From the NCBI GenBank assembly GCA_900541025.1, contig UQIL01000009.1, positions 1-64,000 of the forward strand: a DNA stretch of 64,000 bases. Direction: 5' to 3'. Below the pieces are notes generated by a model that was not told the DNA's origin, did not search any database, and worked only from the letters and a program-made list of their open reading frames with translations. Positions 60,116 through 64,000 of this stretch are shown here, piece by piece (position 1 is the stretch's first letter; each line of letters opens with the position of its first letter). The translations under genes and the position numbers were made by a program. Source of the DNA: an uncultured Collinsella sp. (lineage in GTDB: Bacteria > Actinomycetota > Coriobacteriia > Coriobacteriales > Coriobacteriaceae).

Positions 60116-63100
60116 GACGACGCATCGCTGGGCGGTCGCTCAGCAAAACCCCGAACTCGAAAAGGAGCTTTCGGCTGGCCTGGGAATACCCGGGCTGGTG
60201 GCGCGCATTATGGTTGCGCACGGCATTACATCCATCGAAGAAGGCCAGCTGTTTTTGACGCCTTCGCTCGATCGCGACTGGGCTGACCCACTCATTATCC
60301 CGGGCATGTCGGTCGTTGCCGACCGCGTCGAGCGTGCTATTCGCAACCACGAGCACATCGCGGTCTTTGGCGATTTTGACGTTGACGGTATTACGTCGAC
60401 CTGCCTGTTAACCGAGGCACTGCGCACGTTTGGCGCCGATGTCACGCCGTTTATTCCGCATCGCTTTGACGAGGGCTACGGTCTCTCGCGCGCGGCGCTC
60501 GACCGCGTTAACGAGCTCGCTCGCCCCCAGTTGATCGTGACCGTCGATAACGGCATTGCCGCCAAGGAAGAGGTTTCCTATTTGGAGAGCCTGGGAATCG
60601 ATCTGGTGGTCACGGACCATCACGAGCCCTCCGACCAGGTGCCGCAGGGTGTGCCCCTGACCGACCCCAAGCTCGAGGATGAGGGGCCCTCGCGTGAACT
60701 TGCCGGTGCTGGTGTGGCGCTCAAGCTGGTGCAAGTCCTGGGTGAGCGCCTGGGCAAGCCGTCGTATTGGCGTTCGCTAATCGAGGTCGCGGCGCTGGGC
60801 ACCGTGTCCGACATGATGCCGCTCACGCCCGAGAACCGTGCGCTGGTTGCCGAGGGCATCCAGCAGATGCGCGTAACCGCTCGCCCCGGCTATATCGCGC
60901 TTGCCGCGCTCGCCAAGGCGGACCTTTCGAGCATTACGGCGGATGGCCTATCGTTCTCGCTCATTCCCCGCTTAAACGCTGCCGGTCGCATGGCCGATCC
61001 CAAGCTGGCGCTCGACCTGCTGCTTGCCCGCGATCCCATCGAAGCAAGTGCGCTGGCGGCTGAGCTCGAGGAAATCAACCGCCAGCGCCGTGAGATCGAG
61101 GCGGAGCTCACGCGCGATGCCATGGCAAAGGTCGAGAAGACCTATGACGGCGGACGCGCGATCGTTGTGGGCGGCGAAGGCTGGCACGAGGGCGTCAAGG
61201 GCATCGTGGCAAGCCGTCTGACCAACCGCTATCACGTGCCGGCGCTGCTGTTCTCGATCGAGGACGGTATCGCGCGCGGTTCTGGTCGCTCGGTGGGCAA
61301 AGTTAACCTGTTTGACGCCGTCGAGCGCTGTTCCGACCTGCTGATTCGTCGCGGCGGACATGCCGGTGCGGTGGGTGTGACCATCGAGGCATCCAAGCTC
61401 GACGAGTTCCGCCGCCGCCTTTCCGCCGTGCTGTCCGAGCTTCCCGCCGAGGACTTTGAAGACACCGACGAGGTCGCCGCCACCGTCGACCTTTCCGAGC
61501 TGAATATCGAGACCATCGAGCAGATCTCCCGTCTTGAGCCGTTTGGCCAGGGCAACAAGGTGCCGCTGCTGGCTGCCGAGGGCGTGACGATGTGCGACCG
61601 CGCCGTGGTGGGCAAAACCGGCGAGCACATGCGCTTTGTGGCGACCGATGGCGCCGCGAGTGTGCCGGCCATTATGTTCCGCGTGCCGCAAATCGATAAG
61701 CTCATCAACTGCGATAGCGCTGTCGACTTGGTGTTCGAGGCCGTTGCCGAGCATTGGCAGGGGCGTGTGAAGCCCAAGCTCATGATCAAGGATGTTCTGG
61801 TCCGCGATACCACGCTGCCCAGCGTCGACGATCCGGCATGTGAACTTCGCCGCGGCGTGCAACCGGCGGATTCTGGCCTGCGCCTGGAGTCGCGTAAACG
61901 CGAGACGCTCGCCCAGCTTTCCTATACCGAGCTCACGCGCTCGCTTATCCATAGCTTTATCGGCTCGAACCAGCCGCACCGCGCGCAGGTCGAGGCGCTC
62001 GATGCCCTGGCCGATCACCAAAGTGTTCTGGCCGTTATGGGAACGGGCCGCGGCAAGTCTCTCATCTTCCATGTACATGCTGCGCGCGAGGCTGTCCTTC
62101 GCGGACGTGCGAGCATCTTTGTCTATCCGCTGCGTGCGCTTGTTGCCGACCAGGCCTATCACCTCTCGTCGACGATGGCAGCGCTTGGCATTGGCGTTGG
62201 CGTGCTGACCGGCGAGACCGTGGAGGCCGCACGCGATGATGTGTTCGCCGGCCTAGCTTCGGGCCGCACCGGTATCGTGCTCACGACGCCCGAGTTCCTA
62301 TCTATCCACCGTGACCGCTTCGCGCGTTCGGGCCGCATCGGCTTTGTCGTTATCGATGAGGCGCACCACGCCGGCCTTGCCAAGGGCGGCGACCGCAGCG
62401 CCTATCTCGACATGCCCGATATCCTCAAAGCCCTGGGCGACCCGGTTGTTATGGCTGCGACGGCCACCGCGACGGCTCCGGTCGTGGCCGAGCTTGCCCG
62501 CATGCTGCCGATTACTCGCACGGTGGTCGACGAGACGGTGCGCGAGAACCTGCAGCTCGAGGACGACCGCGACCTTGCGAGCCGCGAGAACCGTTTGGTG
62601 TCGATCGTGGCGACGGGGGAGAAGACCGTCATCTACGTCAATTCGCGCGACCAGTCCGTGGCGCTCGCCAAGACGTTGCGCAAGCGTGTGCCCGATTGCG
62701 CAACCCATATCGCGTTCTATAACGCGGGGCTTGCGCGCTCCGATCGCCGCCGCGTGGAGGAAGCATTCCGAGACGGAAGCCTCAGCTGCATCGTTTCGAC
62801 CTCCGCCTTTGGCGAGGGTGTCAATCTGCCCGATATCCGCCATGTCGTGCTGTACCACATGCCGTTTGGCGCCATTGAGTTCAACCAGATGAGCGGGCGT
62901 GCCGGTCGTGACGGACAGCCCGCCGTGATCCACCTGCTCTATTCGTCGCGCGACGCCCGCATCAACGAGCGCCTGCTCGACTGCTACGCACCCGAGCGCG
63001 ACGAACTCGTCACACTCTATCGCGCGCTGCAGACCATGTGGCGCTCCAACCGCGGTAAGACCGGGGATGATTCATTCTGCGCAAGCGATATCGACATCGC

Positions 63101-63389
63101 GCAGATGTGCCTTGCCATCGATGCCCGCACCCCGGTCGACGAGCGCTCGGTGGAAAGTGGCCTGGGAATCTTCGAAGAGCTTGGTTTCTGCCGCGTTTCG
63201 GGGTTTGACGACACCCGTCGCATCGCGATGGCCGAAAACCCCGGCCGCGTGCAATTGAGCAGGTCAATTCGCTATTTGGAGGGCTTGCGCTCGCGCATGG
63301 AGTTCTCGGCTTTCCGGAGTTGGGCGCTCGACTCGTGCGCTTCTGATATGCTAGCCAAAGTTAACCGCCCGATCGTACCGCGGGCCTAG
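60102..63389 (+). CDS. recJ: RecJ exonuclease fused to a RecQ-like helicase
   Basis: The N-terminal half (about 1-580) is RecJ, the 5'-3' single-strand DNA exonuclease, with GDFDVDG near residue 90, TVDNGI, VVTDHHEP, and a GGHAGAVGVTI motif of the DHHA1 domain plus an OB-like part. The C-terminal half (about 610-960) is a superfamily II helicase with MGTGRGKS near 646, VIDEAHHAG near 751, AATATATAP and GRAGRDG near 930, closest to RecQ. The final 130 residues may be a winged helix. At 1095 residues it is about twice normal RecJ. RecJ and RecQ cooperate at stalled forks, so the fusion makes sense. The ATG at 60102 follows GGGGGTGGG. Confidence 0.9.
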   Translation: MSSLKTTHRWAVAQQNPELEKELSAGLGIPGLVARIMVAHGITSIEEGQLFLTPSLDRDWADPLIIPGMSVVADRVERAIRNHEHIAVFGDFDVDGITSTCLLTEALRTFGADVTPFIPHRFDEGYGLSRAALDRVNELARPQLIVTVDNGIAAKEEVSYLESLGIDLVVTDHHEPSDQVPQGVPLTDPKLEDEGPSRELAGAGVALKLVQVLGERLGKPSYWRSLIEVAALGTVSDMMPLTPENRALVAEGIQQMRVTARPGYIALAALAKADLSSITADGLSFSLIPRLNAAGRMADPKLALDLLLARDPIEASALAAELEEINRQRREIEAELTRDAMAKVEKTYDGGRAIVVGGEGWHEGVKGIVASRLTNRYHVPALLFSIEDGIARGSGRSVGKVNLFDAVERCSDLLIRRGGHAGAVGVTIEASKLDEFRRRLSAVLSELPAEDFEDTDEVAATVDLSELNIETIEQISRLEPFGQGNKVPLLAAEGVTMCDRAVVGKTGEHMRFVATDGAASVPAIMFRVPQIDKLINCDSAVDLVFEAVAEHWQGRVKPKLMIKDVLVRDTTLPSVDDPACELRRGVQPADSGLRLESRKRETLAQLSYTELTRSLIHSFIGSNQPHRAQVEALDALADHQSVLAVMGTGRGKSLIFHVHAAREAVLRGRASIFVYPLRALVADQAYHLSSTMAALGIGVGVLTGETVEAARDDVFAGLASGRTGIVLTTPEFLSIHRDRFARSGRIGFVVIDEAHHAGLAKGGDRSAYLDMPDILKALGDPVVMAATATATAPVVAELARMLPITRTVVDETVRENLQLEDDRDLASRENRLVSIVATGEKTVIYVNSRDQSVALAKTLRKRVPDCATHIAFYNAGLARSDRRRVEEAFRDGSLSCIVSTSAFGEGVNLPDIRHVVLYHMPFGAIEFNQMSGRAGRDGQPAVIHLLYSSRDARINERLLDCYAPERDELVTLYRALQTMWRSNRGKTGDDSFCASDIDIAQMCLAIDARTPVDERSVESGLGIFEELGFCRVSGFDDTRRIAMAENPGRVQLSRSIRYLEGLRSRMEFSAFRSWALDSCASDMLAKVNRPIVPRA

Positions 63390-63404
63390 GGGAAGGGGAC
63401 CTCG

Positions 63405-64000
63405 ATGGATGCCGCAGCCCGTACCGCCCATGATTCCACCCTCCAACCGTTCTCGGAGATGGAGCACTATAAGCATGCCGATGAGCTGCCGCCCGAGATT
63501 ATGGCGGACAGCTACGACAAGTTGGAGCGCCTGTGCCTCAAATATATGAATGAGGACGACTTCTCCAAGGTGGAGCAAGCCTACTGCTTTGCCGCCGAGA
63601 AGCACTGCAACCAAAAGCGCCGCTCGGGTGAGATGTACATCAACCATCCCGTCGAGGTGGCCATCATTTTGGCCGACCTCAAGATGGACTGTGACGTGGT
63701 GTGCGCCGCGCTGCTGCACGATACCGTCGAGGATACCGAGACCTCGCTTGCCGATGTTTCCGGCCTGTTTGGCGATACGGTGGCCGAGCTCGTCGATGGC
63801 GTGACCAAGCTCACCAACATCGAAGTCGACAGCATGGACGAGAAGCAGGCCCTCACGCTGCGCAAGATGTTCCTCGCCATGTCCAAGGACATCCGCGTCA
63901 TCATCGTTAAGCTTGCCGACCGTCTGCACAACATGCGAACGCTGGCAGCCCTGCGCGAGGATCGTCGCCTGTTTAAGGCTCGCGAGACCATGGACGTGTA
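63405..64000 (+). CDS. rel: Bifunctional (p)ppGpp synthetase/hydrolase, N-terminal part
   Basis: The gene runs off the window end, so only 198 residues are seen. They form the HD hydrolase domain: YINHPVEVAIILADL with His81, LLHDTVEDT with His105-Asp106, and RLHNMRTLAAL. The synthetase, TGS and ACT domains should follow outside. The product sets the stringent-response alarmone level. AGGGGAAGGGG precedes the ATG; it lies 15 bp after the recJ fusion stop and may share its transcript. Confidence 0.93.
   Translation, partial: MDAAARTAHDSTLQPFSEMEHYKHADELPPEIMADSYDKLERLCLKYMNEDDFSKVEQAYCFAAEKHCNQKRRSGEMYINHPVEVAIILADLKMDCDVVCAALLHDTVEDTETSLADVSGLFGDTVAELVDGVTKLTNIEVDSMDEKQALTLRKMFLAMSKDIRVIIVKLADRLHNMRTLAALREDRRLFKARETMDV

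Overview
The window looks like chromosomal DNA of a Coriobacteriia gut actinobacterium, most likely Collinsella or a close relative. This is inferred from gene content, the GC-rich codon use and the short-repeat families; no database search was possible. It holds about 50 protein genes and no rRNA, tRNA or CRISPR array that I can see.

Layout. 1-456 is the 3' end of a gene with an RGG-rich tail whose codon use changes midway, so a chimera at the window edge is possible. 457-818 is dense with repeats. 820-3903 is the vitamin B6 locus: pdxT and pdxS divergent from the MocR-type regulator pdxR, with a direct repeat between them. 3893-5433 is a PD-(D/E)XK-like gene bracketed by two copies of a 121-bp palindromic element; a third copy lies at 17148-17268. 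5565-14263 carries reverse rubrerythrin, a DUF5131 protein, an Fe-ADH/ALDH pair, a tiny membrane peptide, a HIRAN protein, a phosphoesterase, a YdjC/ChbG deacetylase and a DUF2130 protein. 14343-23941 holds a DUF3516 helicase, trmB, a methyltransferase, an XRE/DUF4097 pair, elp3 and a spermidine-synthase-like gene.

23968-29586 is a three-gene minus-strand module: TerB-N protein, BrxD-like ATPase and Lhr-like helicase. It resembles the ATPase/helicase pair of type 2 BREX without the other BREX genes, and is the best candidate for an under-described conflict system. 30510-33716 is an operon-like run of exported proteins, one with an LAQTG sorting signal. 34063-37688 encodes a lactate-dehydrogenase-like FAD oxidase with EtfB and a ferredoxin-bearing EtfA, the layout of electron-confurcating lactate oxidation. 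Then follow an HD protein, azlCD, kdgT, a diguanylate cyclase, an EamA exporter, single-chain purL, a CPA2 antiporter, an SDR and hom.

51665-51860 is an internally deleted livJ copy just upstream of a complete livJHMGF branched-chain amino acid importer. With azlCD and hom this makes amino acid handling a theme. The end carries cutC, a GalT-like protein, a BASS transporter, a RecJ-RecQ-type fusion and the start of rel.

The most unusual non-coding signals are a 169-nt structured element in two equally long copies with compensatory base changes (459-627 and 56997-57165), the 121-bp palindromic family, and a four-unit tandem array of imperfect palindromes (48775-49010).
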